43,860 nt of DNA from a bacterium (GCA_017403285.1 JAFQOI010000013.1:1-43860); one strand, 5' to 3'; shown: positions 9,379 to 18,286, counted from the stretch's first letter. The notes: a model not told the origin generated them from the sequence alone. Program-made: numbers and translations.

Positions 9379-10920
9379 TTATTCTTGATTTTCTTTAGAC
9401 TTTTCTTGTTCTATTGTTGTTTCAGCTTTTTCTGTTTCTTCTTTTTTAGGCGCTCCACCTTTTTCAGTGGTTATACCTTCTTGGACTTTTTCAGTTTCCT
9501 ATGCTTGCGCGCTTTGTGTGTAAGCCGAACTAAGTGGAATAAATTTTTCACCAAGTTTTAAAATATCATTTTCTAAATCTTTAATATTAACAATATCTCT
9601 TTGTGTAAATCCCATAGCTAAAGCAGGAACTATATAACTATATCCACTTTGCGCTAATTTAAAAGAATCTGAAATATATTCACTTTCATTATAATAAGTA
9701 ATTGGAAGAAGTGAATATTTAAAATTTATACTACCGTTACTAAAAAGTTTGTTTAATGTATTTGTAATAAACATTGAATATTTATTACCCAATACCATCA
9801 TCATAGCAGTATCATTTTTGAGTGAAGTTCCTAAAGAAGAACTACCAGTGGTAGCAAAAAGTTCGCCACTTACACCAGCCTCAGCATAAATATTCTATAT
9901 CATTTTTTCTAAAGTGTTACTTGCTGTATCAGCAGTTGTTTTTGAAACAATTGCATCAACATCAGCGTAAGTTGTTAATACTGAAACATTTTTATTGTTT
10001 CGCATCATACCAACCGTACCTTCATGAATTTCTATTGCTTCTTCTGGTTCAAATAGCAATCCTCCATCATTTAAATGAGGAATTTTTTGAACAATAATTT
10101 TTCTAATCTCTTCTAAATCACGTTCTCTTTCCGTATCAACTGCTTCATCATACTGAATTGTTGCTGGAATTACATTAAGAAATAATGGCACACCATCAAA
10201 CAATGGAAAACAAACACCTATATCCGAAGGTAATTTTACCCAAGGGCTTATAACTCTTTGTTTTTCCCATTTTTTAAAATGAGATGAAACAACTTTAGGA
10301 TAGAGTGCTAATGCTTCCTTTTGTGCATCTTTATCTACGATTGTATTAAAATAACTTACATTAAATTCTACAATATCATTACCTAAGAAGTCTCTAAATA
10401 AGGAACGGCAATAACCATGCGGTAAATCTATTAACACAAAAGTTTTTCTATCAATACTTACAAGCGCGCCGTAGTACGCGCCATCTATTAATGCTCGTAA
10501 AGAACAATTTGTAAGCATTGTTGGTAAAGACATTTTATCAACATAATCAAGAGCACTATAATAACGCTTCTAATTGTTTTTTTCGGAGAGATTTTTTCCG
10601 GGTGCAGGATTAGGTATTAACACACCCATATATTTTAAAAGCGTTGCATAATGAATCAAGATTTGTCTATAAAAACCATCTTTAGCAAAATAATTTCGTG
10701 ACAACTTCTATTGTGATTCCGCATCACCAGAATTAATAATTTTCTCAATTTCTTCAAGACTATAATCTTTAAATTTTCTATTAAAATTATATCGATTCCA
10801 ATTATTATTCCAAGAAGCGTCACTTGTAGCGACCATTCTTTCTTGTACGCGTTTAAAGGAGTCTAAACTAAAGCGGGCTTTTTCTTTAATGGCGCCCTCA
10901 GAACTAGAATTGTTTAACAT
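9379..10920 (-). CDS. Portal protein, TAG-recoded
   Basis: 513 residues, running through four TAG codons (10708, 10570, 9892, 9496). Its ATG overlaps the stop of the large terminase (TAATG). The position directly after the terminase, the size, and the segment around residues 145-185 (GAYYGALVSIDRKTFVLIDL, then YCRSLFRDF and VEFNVSYF) match portal proteins of Bacillota phages, which form the dodecameric DNA channel at a capsid vertex. The C-terminus is low-complexity Glu/Lys. Standard-code annotation would split it into three or four false genes. Confidence 0.72.
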
Positions 10921-12725
10921 TAGTAGCCTCCTGATGAATAAAATACTAAACTACGCTTTTTACCGTTTGAACTTCCAAATCTTCGTCTATTTCGTTTCGA
11001 TGCTTCCTCTTCAATTTCTTTAATTCGATATTGTCCATAAGCAAATGCGGAATATTTGTCTTTAGGAAAACGAGGATTAATCTATTCTAAAATAATATCC
11101 AATCCAGTTCCAGTACGTTTGAGGCGCAGATTAGCCATTTCTTCAAAAAGTTTAGTGGTCATTTCATGTGGCATTAGTCGTTTTATTTTATCTTCAATAG
11201 ACATTTTTTGTCCTTTTTTAGTGGCAAGTAAAGCATTTTTTGCTTCTTGCTCTTTAATTAAAAATCGAACTAAGCCTCCATTAATACGAGAATAGGCATT
11301 ACCATGAATTTTTGAGTTTAAAGGACCATTTGCTTTCATAGAATAAAGAATATTAATTGAATCTTTAGGTTGAATTTTTTTATAATCCGAATCATTAAAA
11401 AATCCATAAGAAGGTAACAAGTTACCTTCAAAGTCATAATGCGTGCGAATCATTTCATCAGCTAATCCAATACCTAAACCATTTGTATCAATTACTACTT
11501 CTCTAGGCTAAAAATCACGAATAATACATTTTAAATCTACTGCTTGCTGAACAAAAGTCTTTGTTTCAGCCTATCTACCTAATACAAATATATTAACTAA
11601 AGTTGAATAATATTTTTCATTAATAATATTAACTCTAAAGACACAACAAACAGTTTGGTCATGGAGTCTTCCTACATCCACTGATAATAAGTAAAATTGC
11701 TCACTACCAGCTCTAAATTTTGCGTGCTTTTCGGGATTTTTAATTTTTCTATACTTCTATAATTTATCAAAATTAAACCAAGACTCCTCTGAGCCACCAG
11801 ACCATACTGATAAATATTCGCGCGCAAATACTTCTTCTTGGTAGGTTGGTGACATTTTAAGTTCTTGAATAAATTGCTTTTCAAGTAATCCATGAAGTAC
11901 AGGAACTCGATAATCACAGCCCCAAACAAAAGCTTTTTTTGGATTTATAATAGACATTGTAAAACAGTCGATTAATTTTTCATAAGCATAAGATGATTTA
12001 ACTCCAGCGGAAGTCATATATAGCTGTTGTTGATTTGGTTCGTTTTCATTTGTCTCGCCATTTGGCATACGGCGCGAAACGTTCATTAAAGGAAGAACAA
12101 CAGAGTTTAATATTTCCCCATCATGATCTCTTACTTCGTCTATAAGTCCTCCCGAACGGCGCCCACCACGCTCAGAATCAAGCGCGCCTACAACGTCAAA
12201 AATAGAACCATTTCGGAAAGTTAGTGTAACGTAATCCTTACCAAAATTACCCTCACCAACAATTTCTTTCTTTAAAAAAGGAAGTTTATCCCAAATTTCA
12301 TAAATTTTGTCTTTCGCAATTTTCGCTGACTAATTCTTACCTGGCGCGCAAATAAATAACTTTGCCCCCGGTCTAAACATACACTCCAAATAAAGTGCTA
12401 AAATTGAGATAAAAGTTTTACTAAAAGCACGACAAGCCGTACAATAATGATACCTATATCTCATACAAGCACGCAAGAATATGCGCTGAAAAAAGAACAA
12501 TGAAAAATTTGAATCTTCAGGAGTAATTAAATCAATAAATATATCCGGATAAGCAGTAAAAAAATTAGCATATTTCTAAAATAAACTTTCATGCTATATT
12601 AAATAATCTTCTGTTAAAATACTACCTTTCTCAATTTCTACTCCTTCTTTATAAAACTTCTAAACTTGCGCATTTAAATTTTCTAAATCTCTTTTAATTA
12701 AACCAATTACTTCACTCATCATCAT
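10920..12725 (-). CDS. terL: Terminase large subunit, TAG-recoded
   Basis: 601 residues with eight TAG codons. ATPase: the A motif reads CAPGKN-TAG-SAK at about residues 126-135; in this terminase type the residue after GK-x is normally Gln, supporting TAG = Gln at residue 132. The B motif is GGLIDEV at about 190. The nuclease half has SVDVGRLHD, then VVIDTNGLGIGLADE, and a late acidic site. It pumps and cuts DNA during packaging. Three consecutive ATGs (12725, 12722, 12719) are possible starts after AGG. It overlaps the upstream gene by 14 bases and the portal start by one. Confidence 0.88.
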
Positions 12726-13704
12726 CACCTAATCCAGGATCAAATTCTTCATCTTTCATTAATCCAGCATAGCCCGCATCATCATACTCATCTAAGTTAT
12801 ATTCTTTATTTGTATCATAATAATCTTCCAGCTCGGCCGCAGACTATAAAGTCTAAACACGTCTATCAATTTCTTCTGCAAGTCCAGTTTCATTTGTATA
12901 AAGTCTCTAAGTGAAATTCTAAATATTCTTCATTGTTTCATCAACGATATCTCTCGTAACACCATCAAAAAACTTATTCTTCCAACCTCTTTTCTCAAGC
13001 CAACGAAATAATTCTGCAACTGATTCAAAATCAGTCGCGCTTTTAACATTTTTTGGAGTAAATTCTCCAACCTTAACCATTTTATCATAACTTGATAAAA
13101 GCTTATCGAAATCTTGTCCCGCGCGAATACGTGCGTCAATTTCAAGAGAAATTTTACATATCTTCTGCGCCTAATCAACCTAAAGCGCGCCATTCACATT
13201 TTGAGTAGAAAGCAAACCACTATATAAATCTTCAAGATAAATCAGATCTTCATCATCATAATTTGCTCCCCATTTTTCCCTTAGTTTTCTAAACTTCTCA
13301 TCTCTTAAACCAGGTAATTCATCCTCAATAAGATTAACTTCTTTTAAAGACTTAAACTAATTATAATAATCATCCCAACCTAAATCTAAATACTAATCTC
13401 CATTAAATACCTAAGCATAAACTCCCCAAATATTTTCTGGTGTATTTATTTCTTTTAATCTTTCCCACTCTTTAGGAACCCAAGGAATATCAGCCCATTG
13501 ACAAACTTTATCAACCGCGCGCCAATCAAAGTCAGCATCTTTTAAAAATTCAGTAATACAACTATTACATATTGGAAGTGTTCCATCTTTAAAAAAATAA
13601 GAAGTTGATGGAGAAAAGTTTTCCGTCCCAAAAGTCCCGCCGCACCGCTCGCACTGCTTAAAGGAAAAATTAGTTTTCTTCTTTATTTTCGGTGCTAATG
13701 ACAT
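12712..13704 (-). CDS. Zinc-ribbon protein upstream of terminase (small-subunit candidate), TAG-recoded
   Basis: 330 residues with nine TAG codons. The N-terminus has a CxxC...CxxC zinc-ribbon pattern (CERCGGTFGTENF ... PICNSC) at residues 18-50. The remainder is helical and acidic, ending DDDE just before the terminase ATGs, with which it overlaps. In phages the gene just before the large terminase usually encodes the small terminase subunit, so this is a candidate DNA-recognition subunit. The family was not recognised by sequence. It starts at ATG 13704 after GAGGT, inside the end of the upstream gene. Confidence 0.55.
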
Positions 13705-13921
13705 CGTGTTTTACCTCTCGTAACATTTTAATAATCTATCTACGTACAGGGCGCGACAGGGTAGGAAACTTTTCAATTATTTCAAATACTAGTTCTTCGC
13801 CCTTTTTAAGTTCATTACCTCTAGAAAATGAAACACACATAATGCGTGCGAGTCCATAAATTTCTTCTGGCTAAAGTTTAGTTAAAAGTGTTAAAAATTC
13901 ATTATTTTGTTTTTTATTCAT
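13670..13921 (-). CDS. Small conserved-position protein, TAG-recoded
   Basis: 83 residues from ATG 13921, which shares ATGA with the stop of the upstream gene, to TAA at 13670-13672, overlapping the next gene by 35 bases. Two TAG codons (inside LLTKL-TAG-PEEIYGLAR and RPVRR-TAG-IIKML) hide it from standard gene callers. Helical with the phrase LARIMCVSFSRGNELKKGEELVFEIIEKFP. The overlapping arrangement and codon use support that it is real; function unknown. Confidence 0.6.
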
Positions 13922-15249
13922 TTATTTATTCTCCTTGCGTCACGTTTTTTCTTATCACATCTCTTACATTGAGTAGAAAATCCATCATTTGAACGAGCTT
14001 TGTGCATAAAATTATCAGTACTTATAAACAACATTTCACCACATTCTCTACATCTTTTAAAATTTTCTGGATAAGGTAAATTCTATATAATTTCTTCATG
14101 AATGCGCGCAGCTTCATTAATTGCTGGAATAATTCTCTATTTGAATATAGTTGAAATATAGTTTGGATTATAAGTTTTATTATATTTAGGATTGATAATT
14201 TGTGTAATTTCCAAATTTTGGACGCGGCGCAATTTTAATGCTAAAATTTCTCTCTATACATCAGTTAATTTCGCGCGCGCAATATAAAAATTAAGAGTGT
14301 CTAAAAACTAATTTAAAGTTGAATAAACTTCATTTTGTTCTGCGTCATACTCTAAAACTTCTAACAAGTTAAAAGCATTATAAACATGGTTTGCTTCTCT
14401 AAAATCAAAAAACTATCCTTTTAAGCTTTTTCTATGCCAATAATCCTTAATTACTGCTTCAAGTTCTTTTTCCTAAAAATCTTCACAATAAGGAAATCTA
14501 TCCTTAGGAAAAAGTTTTGAGTTTTTTAAATATTTTAACCCTACGGGCAAAATATTAATATCGGCATCAAATATTGGGGGAATAGCTTGTTCAGTTATTG
14601 AAGCTTCTTTAATCACTCTCTAAGTTTTATATGAGTCGCGCAGTGTAAATTGTTCTCTGCGCAGTTCAACAAGTAAGTGTCTGCGTTTTAAATATGAATA
14701 TTGATTTAAATGTTTTGCTTTTTCTTTTATTTGTTCAATTTCTTTTGGTGAAAATTTATTAATTAATTCAGGTCTAGGTTCAAGTTTTCGTTTATTATGC
14801 GCGAGGTCATAGAAATTTATCAAAAGGTCTAACTCATCAATTTCCTTCCATAGCTCCTCAAAACGAGGTAATAAATAAGGTGGTGCCTCTTCGCGCGCTT
14901 CTTGTCTAGAGAAAATTTTTTTAGTTTGTTTTAGTGCTGGTTCTGTTGAAGCACGTATTATATGTTCAGAAAATCCAGGTGTCTCAAGTAAGGCATCAAG
15001 AGATTCATCCTAAACACAGTCCCATGTTTTGTTGCGCGATTCGAGTTGTATGTCTTTTGATTGTTTTGAGTTTAAACCAGTTTGAGGGTCTTTGCCCCAA
15101 AGTATATAGTTAGCGATTGTTTCAAGTTCTTCCTCGGTTGGAGGATGTTTTTGAAATTGTTCTTGGTTTAAATATTTGTTTGCGAACTCGCTTCTTTGTT
15201 CATTTGTTTGAAGAGTGAAGTCGAGTTTTAATCGATTTTTTTTATTCAT
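13918..15249 (-). CDS. First gene of late operon, zinc-finger protein, TAG-recoded
   Basis: 443 residues with eight TAG codons; a standard reading shows only two short fragments (15010-15249 and 14620-14823). It is helical, and the C-terminus (about 395-440) carries a CRECGE ... CKRCDKKKRD zinc-binding pattern suggesting nucleic-acid binding. As the first gene after the promoter at 15316-15345 it may act in packaging or late regulation. The start ATG at 15249 is fixed by an in-frame TGA just upstream. It has no close ribosome site: the only GGAG is 41 bases away across a hairpin (15263-15286). Confidence 0.62.
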
Positions 15250-15262
15250 TCATATATATAAT

Positions 15263-15286
15263 AACATTTAAGTTTTGTTAAATGTT
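15263..15286 (-). promoter_or_regulatory. Hairpin between ribosome site and start codon
   Basis: Perfect 9-bp stem AACATTTAA / TTAAATGTT with a 6-base loop in the leader of the first late gene. AAAAGGAG lies just 5' of it and the ATG 13 bases 3' of it. Folding would shorten the effective spacing from 41 to about 17 bases, comparable in idea to the T4 gene 25 leader. Confidence 0.55.
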
Positions 15287-15315
15287 ACGGCTCCTTTTAT
15301 TTTTTCTCTATTACT

Positions 15316-15345
15316 ATTATAACATAGGAGGTTGAGGAGTGTCAA
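15316..15345 (-). promoter_or_regulatory. Promoter of leftward late operon
   Basis: On the minus strand TTGACA (15340-15345) and TATAAT (15316-15321) with an 18-base spacer, upstream of the first TAG-recoded gene. It is back-to-back with the rightward promoter at 15414. Confidence 0.7.
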
Positions 15346-15413
15346 ATTTTCGGGAAGAGAACCTTATGTTGAAATTTTGCGTAGAGAGCGCGACGTCATA
15401 GATTAATAGAAAC

Positions 15414-15442
15414 TTGCGTATGGCTGGAATTTTTAGTATAAT
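15414..15442 (+). promoter_or_regulatory. Rightward promoter
   Basis: TTGCGT (15414-15419), 17-base spacer, TATAAT (15437-15442), upstream of the small membrane protein gene at 15505. Confidence 0.65.
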
Positions 15443-15504
15443 AAAAGTAAGAATAGAAGAATATTTTTTATTTAAAAAATGCTTAATGAAAGGACGTAGA
15501 ATTT

Positions 15505-15630
15505 ATGTTGGCAACGTTTATTGCAATAGTTATTGTAGGATGTTTAATGGGGTTGGATGAGTATAAAGCGATTGGGAAGGTTTTGTTGGGAAATGTGTTT
15601 GTATTAGGGCTGATTGTGGAATTATTTTAA
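15505..15630 (+). CDS. Small hydrophobic membrane protein
   Basis: 41 residues, too short for many gene callers. It begins MLATFIAIVIVGCLMGLDEY and ends VLLGNVFVLGLIVELF, that is two hydrophobic segments separated by a short charged loop, so a two-pass membrane peptide is likely. AAAGGACG lies about 11 bases before the ATG and a sigma-70-type promoter lies 63 bases upstream. It is the first gene of the rightward early region. Function unknown. Confidence 0.55.
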   Translation: MLATFIAIVIVGCLMGLDEYKAIGKVLLGNVFVLGLIVELF

Positions 15631-15704
15631 TTGGGTTTGAATTTTTATTTCATACGGTTTTGAAAATTTAGTTTGCGGGGTTTTGTTTCCAGGGACATCC
15701 GTCG

Positions 15705-15722
15705 AGTTAGTCACAACTAACT
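15705..15722. promoter_or_regulatory. Dyad element AGTTAGT-N4-ACTAACT
   Basis: Perfect 7-bp dyad upstream of the 15807 promoter. A related dyad (CGAGTTAG-N6-CTAACTCG) occurs at 21406-21427, again upstream of a TTGACA promoter. Downstream, three TTACAAA repeats lie at about 15750-15776. Confidence 0.5.
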
Positions 15723-15806
15723 AAAATTTTAGAACCTACCGCCCACTTGTTACAAAAGTGTTACAAATATTACAAAAGAAAGTCGAAAAAAAGTTTTCAA
15801 AACCCC

Positions 15807-15835
15807 TTGACATATTTAGACGGCGGGTGTATACT
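15807..15835 (+). promoter_or_regulatory. Early promoter
   Basis: TTGACA (15807-15812), 17-base spacer, TATACT (15830-15835). The spacer contains TTTAGACGG, a half-site of the 11-copy dyad element found downstream. Confidence 0.72.
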
Positions 15836-15885
15836 GATATTGTCGAAAGGGGCAAGAACCCACGGCAAGAAAGGAAGTAAAAAAA

Positions 15886-16404
15886 ATGAAACAGTACACC
15901 TTTAACAGAACAGACAGCGGAATTATTGGAAAAGCTTTTGAAATGGCAATTAAGGACGCACTTAGACGGCGGAATGCGGACAAAGTAAGTCCCTGCGGAA
16001 CAGCTGATTTTCGTTATAATGCGAAAAACTACGACACAAAACAGAATGGTTCAGTTATCCGCTACGCTGAACAGTCCCGCTATATTAAAGGTTCAAACCG
16101 CGTTATCTACGCAACGCACATTGCGCACACAATGACGGACATTGACGCGGACACGGTAGGCGTTACAATCGACTTACAAGGTACTGACTTCTTCTGTGTT
16201 GATCGTAAAGAGTTTATTGACTTCTTAATCTCTATCGGCTGTGTAAAGCTCAACGCAAGCAGAGGAACGGTCAACATACAAACAGTATATAACTACAAGA
16301 AAGACGCCTATCATGGCAAGAAGGGGAAGTTGATAGAAGCCTGGGCAAGCGAACATTACCTGGACGATGAAGTTATAGATGCCATATGGGAAGCCCTCTC
16401 TTGA
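15886..16404 (+). CDS. Putative PD-(D/E)XK-type nuclease-like early protein
   Basis: 172 residues, standard code, GC-richer than its neighbours. The N-terminal 55 residues have the spacing of a PD-(D/E)XK nuclease core: E19 in GKAFEMAIKDAL, D41 in GTADFRY, then D50-x-K52 in YDTKQNG. The rest is mixed alpha/beta. It is first in a unit with its own TTGACA promoter; GGAAG precedes ATG 15886. The stop codon lies in a GC-rich hairpin that is followed by a hammerhead ribozyme. The nuclease assignment is a motif-based inference and could be wrong. Confidence 0.5.
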   Translation: MKQYTFNRTDSGIIGKAFEMAIKDALRRRNADKVSPCGTADFRYNAKNYDTKQNGSVIRYAEQSRYIKGSNRVIYATHIAHTMTDIDADTVGVTIDLQGTDFFCVDRKEFIDFLISIGCVKLNASRGTVNIQTVYNYKKDAYHGKKGKLIEAWASEHYLDDEVIDAIWEALS

Positions 16405-16413
16405 GAGCTTCCC
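16389..16413 (+). other. Stable hairpin at the end of the first early gene
   Basis: GGGAAGC...GCTTCCC with an inner CTCTC/GAGAG arm spans the TGA stop and is not followed by a U-run. It would become the 3' end of the upstream mRNA after cleavage by the adjacent ribozyme and could protect it. Confidence 0.5.
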
Positions 16414-16414
16414 A

Positions 16415-16462
16415 CGGCTCAGCCGGTATGAGTCCGGCTCTGATGAGCAAGAGCGAAAGCCG
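16415..16462 (+). ncRNA. Hammerhead ribozyme (type III)
   Basis: All invariant core elements are present in order. Stem III 5' strand CGGC (16415-16418), then U-C with cleavage expected after C16420. Stem I is AGCCGG (16421-16426) with CCGGCT (16434-16439), loop of 7. CUGAUGA is at 16440-16446. Stem II is GC/GC (16447-16448 with 16453-16454) with an AAGA loop. GAAA is at 16455-16458. Stem III 3' strand is GCCG (16459-16462). Stem II is unusually short. Cleavage would separate the transcripts of the genes at 15886-16404 and 16489-16869. Confidence 0.85.
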
Positions 16463-16488
16463 AACATAAAGAAAGGAAGGAATGACCT

Positions 16489-16869
16489 ATGATCGACATT
16501 ATCAAACTGATTGACGAACGCTTTGAAGCTATTACACAGGCGCGCAATGAAGCAATAGAGGAATGCGCGCAAGCTACATCTTTAAACATTTACCAGATAA
16601 GAAAGAGCTTGGAGAAGAAGAAAGAAGAAGCTGAAAACGCCTATAATACAGCTTATGATGAGTATGAAGAGTTAAATAGCCTTTATGAGCTATTGGAATC
16701 ACAAGGCGCTTCTGATAGCGATTTAGATGAAGTCGAAGAAGAATGTGATGAAGCTTACGATAGGAAAATAAAAACCGAAGATATATACGAGCTATATGCT
16801 GATGCCTTGGAAATGATAATCAAACTTGAAGATATATTGGAATCAATAGAAGCTTTAGAGGGGAGATAG
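16489..16869 (+). CDS. Acidic coiled-coil early protein
   Basis: 126 residues, almost entirely helical, rich in Glu/Lys/Asp with heptad-like repeats from residue 35 to 125; probably a coiled coil. GGAAGG lies 9 bases before ATG 16489, within the 3' product of the hammerhead ribozyme. It ends with TAG, the only clear TAG stop among the early genes, located in the loop of the terminator at 16859-16882. If TAG were suppressed late, translation would continue through the terminator. Function unknown. Confidence 0.65.
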   Translation: MIDIIKLIDERFEAITQARNEAIEECAQATSLNIYQIRKSLEKKKEEAENAYNTAYDEYEELNSLYELLESQGASDSDLDEVEEECDEAYDRKIKTEDIYELYADALEMIIKLEDILESIEALEGR

Positions 16870-16882
16870 TCCCCTCTTTTTA
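16859..16882 (+). terminator. Terminator overlapping TAG stop
   Basis: GAGGGGA / TCCCCTC stem followed by TTTTTATT; the TAG stop codon of the upstream gene is in the hairpin loop. Confidence 0.75.
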
Positions 16883-16891
16883 TTCTTTGGT

Positions 16892-16914
16892 TTTTAGACG
16901 GCTGCCGTCTAAAA
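16892..16914. repeat. Dyad element copy 1 (variant GGC/GCC)
   Basis: TTTTAGACGGC-T-GCCGTCTAAAA, perfect 11-bp arms. The inner bases differ from the common copy but the pairing is kept. Confidence 0.85.
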
Positions 16915-16921
16915 TAGGGGC

Positions 16922-16950
16922 TTTACAAAACGCATTTTATATGATATCAT
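16922..16950 (+). promoter_or_regulatory. Early promoter
   Basis: TTTACA (16922-16927), 17-base spacer, TATCAT (16945-16950), directly downstream of dyad copy 1. Confidence 0.55.
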
Positions 16951-16981
16951 ATAATAGAAATTAGGAAAGGAATAATGAACA

Positions 16982-17161
16982 ATGTTAAAAGAATTTGTAT
17001 CTGATATGAAAGAATGGTTTTGTAATGACCATATACGCACACGGCGCGGACGCATTAGGGCTATGAGCTTGCTATGGTGGGTTATTAGAACGCTACAAGC
17101 TACGGCTGTTATCGCAGTTCTGTATGTGTGGTATTGTATGATGTGGCTTGCGTTTGTATGA
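16982..17161 (+). CDS. Small membrane protein
   Basis: 59 residues: a charged, Arg-rich N-terminal half (HIRTRRGRIRAMS) followed by one hydrophobic segment rich in Trp, Tyr and Val (LLWWVIRTLQATAVIAVLYV ... WLAFV). A single-pass membrane protein with a cytoplasmic basic part is likely. AAAGGA lies 10 bases before the ATG. It is followed by the gene at 17201 without a terminator, so the two form one unit. Confidence 0.6.
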   Translation: MLKEFVSDMKEWFCNDHIRTRRGRIRAMSLLWWVIRTLQATAVIAVLYVWYCMMWLAFV

Positions 17162-17200
17162 GCTATAAATAAAAGCTAGCTAAAGAAAGGAAGTAATTAA

Positions 17201-17431
17201 ATGAATCTTAAAGAAGCTGTTATATATGGAATTAAAATGGGGATGGAGACTTTTAGCATAAGACATTTTAAATATAATGGGCACTGTTTTGAGCAAAGCT
17301 TAGAAACAATTTTAGAATTTATTCAAGGCTATGAAGATTGTATTCCAATTACTTGTTATTATGGAAGCTGGGATTCTGACCGTCCAACTCATTGTCATAT
17401 TTCGTATAAATTAAAAGAAGAAAGTCTTTAA
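17201..17431 (+). CDS. Small early protein of unknown function
   Basis: 76 residues, ATG 17201 after GAAAGGAAG. Mixed helix/strand, rich in His, Tyr and Cys (FKYNGHCFEQ ... CYYGSWDSDRPTHCHISYK). The C- and H-containing C-terminal part could bind a metal, but there is no defined motif. The stop TAA is in a hairpin terminator (AAAGTCTTTAAGACTTTCTTTTTT). Confidence 0.6.
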   Translation: MNLKEAVIYGIKMGMETFSIRHFKYNGHCFEQSLETILEFIQGYEDCIPITCYYGSWDSDRPTHCHISYKLKEESL

Positions 17432-17449
17432 GACTTTCTTTTTTCTAAA

Positions 17450-17476
17450 AAAATTAGACGCACTGCGTCTAATTTT
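17450..17476. repeat. Dyad element copy 2 (variant GCA/TGC)
   Basis: AAAATTAGACGCA-C-TGCGTCTAATTTT, perfect 13-bp arms; compensatory change relative to other copies. Confidence 0.85.
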
Positions 17477-17491
17477 AAGTCAAAGTTTTTC

Positions 17492-17520
17492 TTGCTTTTT
17501 TTAAAATTTTTTGGTATAAT
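17492..17520 (+). promoter_or_regulatory. Early promoter
   Basis: TTGCTT (17492-17497), 17-base spacer, TATAAT (17515-17520). Confidence 0.6.
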
Positions 17521-17553
17521 TTAATCAAGAAATGAGGAAAGGAAATTAAAAAA

Positions 17554-17997
17554 ATGACTATTTATTTTGATATGGATGGAACTTTGGCAGACCTTTACAA
17601 TGTAGACGGATGGCTTGAAAAATTGCGCTCGTTTGATAGTCAGCCCTATGAAGAAGCTGAACCGCTGTGTGACCTGTCGTATCTTGCGCGCCTGCTGAAT
17701 TTTTTGCAAAAAAATGGACATGATATTGGTATTATTTCTTGGCTTTCAAAAGACGCTACAGCTGAATATGATAAAGCTGTTAGAATTTCTAAAAAAAGAT
17801 GGCTCGCAAAACATTTGCCGTCTGTGGTGTGGGATGAAATTCATTTAGTAAAATATGGTACTCCAAAACATTTTTGTTGTCAAGATAATTCTGGAATTTT
17901 ATTTGATGATAACGAAGATGTGAGAAGATTGTGGGATAAAAGAGGAAAAAGTTTTTCAGAAAATGATATTATTGAAGTTTTGAAAGAACTTCTTTAA
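17554..17997 (+). CDS. HAD-superfamily phosphatase
   Basis: 147 residues. Motif I is YFDMDGTLADL at residues 4-14, with both Asp residues that form and act on the phospho-aspartate intermediate; motif II lies near IISWLSKD (about residue 65-72), a Lys follows in RISKKRWLAK, and the acidic motif IV is ILFDDNEDV near 119-127. The size is that of small 5'-nucleotidase-like HAD proteins in phages, so a nucleotide or small-phosphate substrate is plausible. The unit has its own promoter and a GC-rich terminator (about 18022-18058). Confidence 0.75.
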   Translation: MTIYFDMDGTLADLYNVDGWLEKLRSFDSQPYEEAEPLCDLSYLARLLNFLQKNGHDIGIISWLSKDATAEYDKAVRISKKRWLAKHLPSVVWDEIHLVKYGTPKHFCCQDNSGILFDDNEDVRRLWDKRGKSFSENDIIEVLKELL

Positions 17998-18021
17998 TAT
18001 AAAAATTCCTTTCTTGTGTGG

Positions 18022-18058
18022 AGAAGTCGGGGCAGAAATGTCCCGATTTCTTTTTTTT
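18022..18058 (+). terminator. Terminator after HAD gene
   Basis: GAAGTCGGG...CCCGATTTC hairpin followed by eight T residues. Confidence 0.75.
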
Positions 18059-18068
18059 GGAATTTTAT

Positions 18069-18087
18069 TTAGACGTCTTACGTCTAA
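18069..18087. repeat. Dyad element copy 3
   Basis: TTAGACGT-CTT-ACGTCTAA, just upstream of the promoter at 18106. Confidence 0.85.
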
Positions 18088-18105
18088 TTTTTCTGCAAAA
18101 AATGA

Positions 18106-18134
18106 TTGACTATAAGATTAAAATATATTATACT
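18106..18134 (+). promoter_or_regulatory. First of two tandem promoters
   Basis: TTGACT (18106-18111), 17-base spacer, TATACT (18129-18134). Confidence 0.65.
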
Positions 18135-18139
18135 ATAAT

Positions 18140-18255
18140 TGTTCCAAGGGAAGGGAACAAAAATTAAAAATATAGGTAAGCAGTTTTAGCATCCTTTCTG
18201 CGAAAATCCCTTCCCAAGGAATCTCCAAAAAAACTTGAAAAAAGTTGAAAAAAGG
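18140..18255 (+). ncRNA. Possible short structured RNA/leader between tandem promoters
   Basis: No ORF. The start GTTCCAAGGGAAGGGAAC can fold alone or pair with TCCCTTCCCAAGGAA about 60 bases later, giving two competing structures. A GTTCCAAGGGAAC hairpin also starts the transcript at about 23052. Whether a separate RNA ends here is not shown. Confidence 0.35.
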
Positions 18256-18257
18256 GG

Positions 18258-18286
18258 TTGACAAAAAACCAAAAGTTTGGTATAAT
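18258..18286 (+). promoter_or_regulatory. Second tandem promoter
   Basis: TTGACA (18258-18263), 17-base spacer, TATAAT (18281-18286). Confidence 0.72.
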
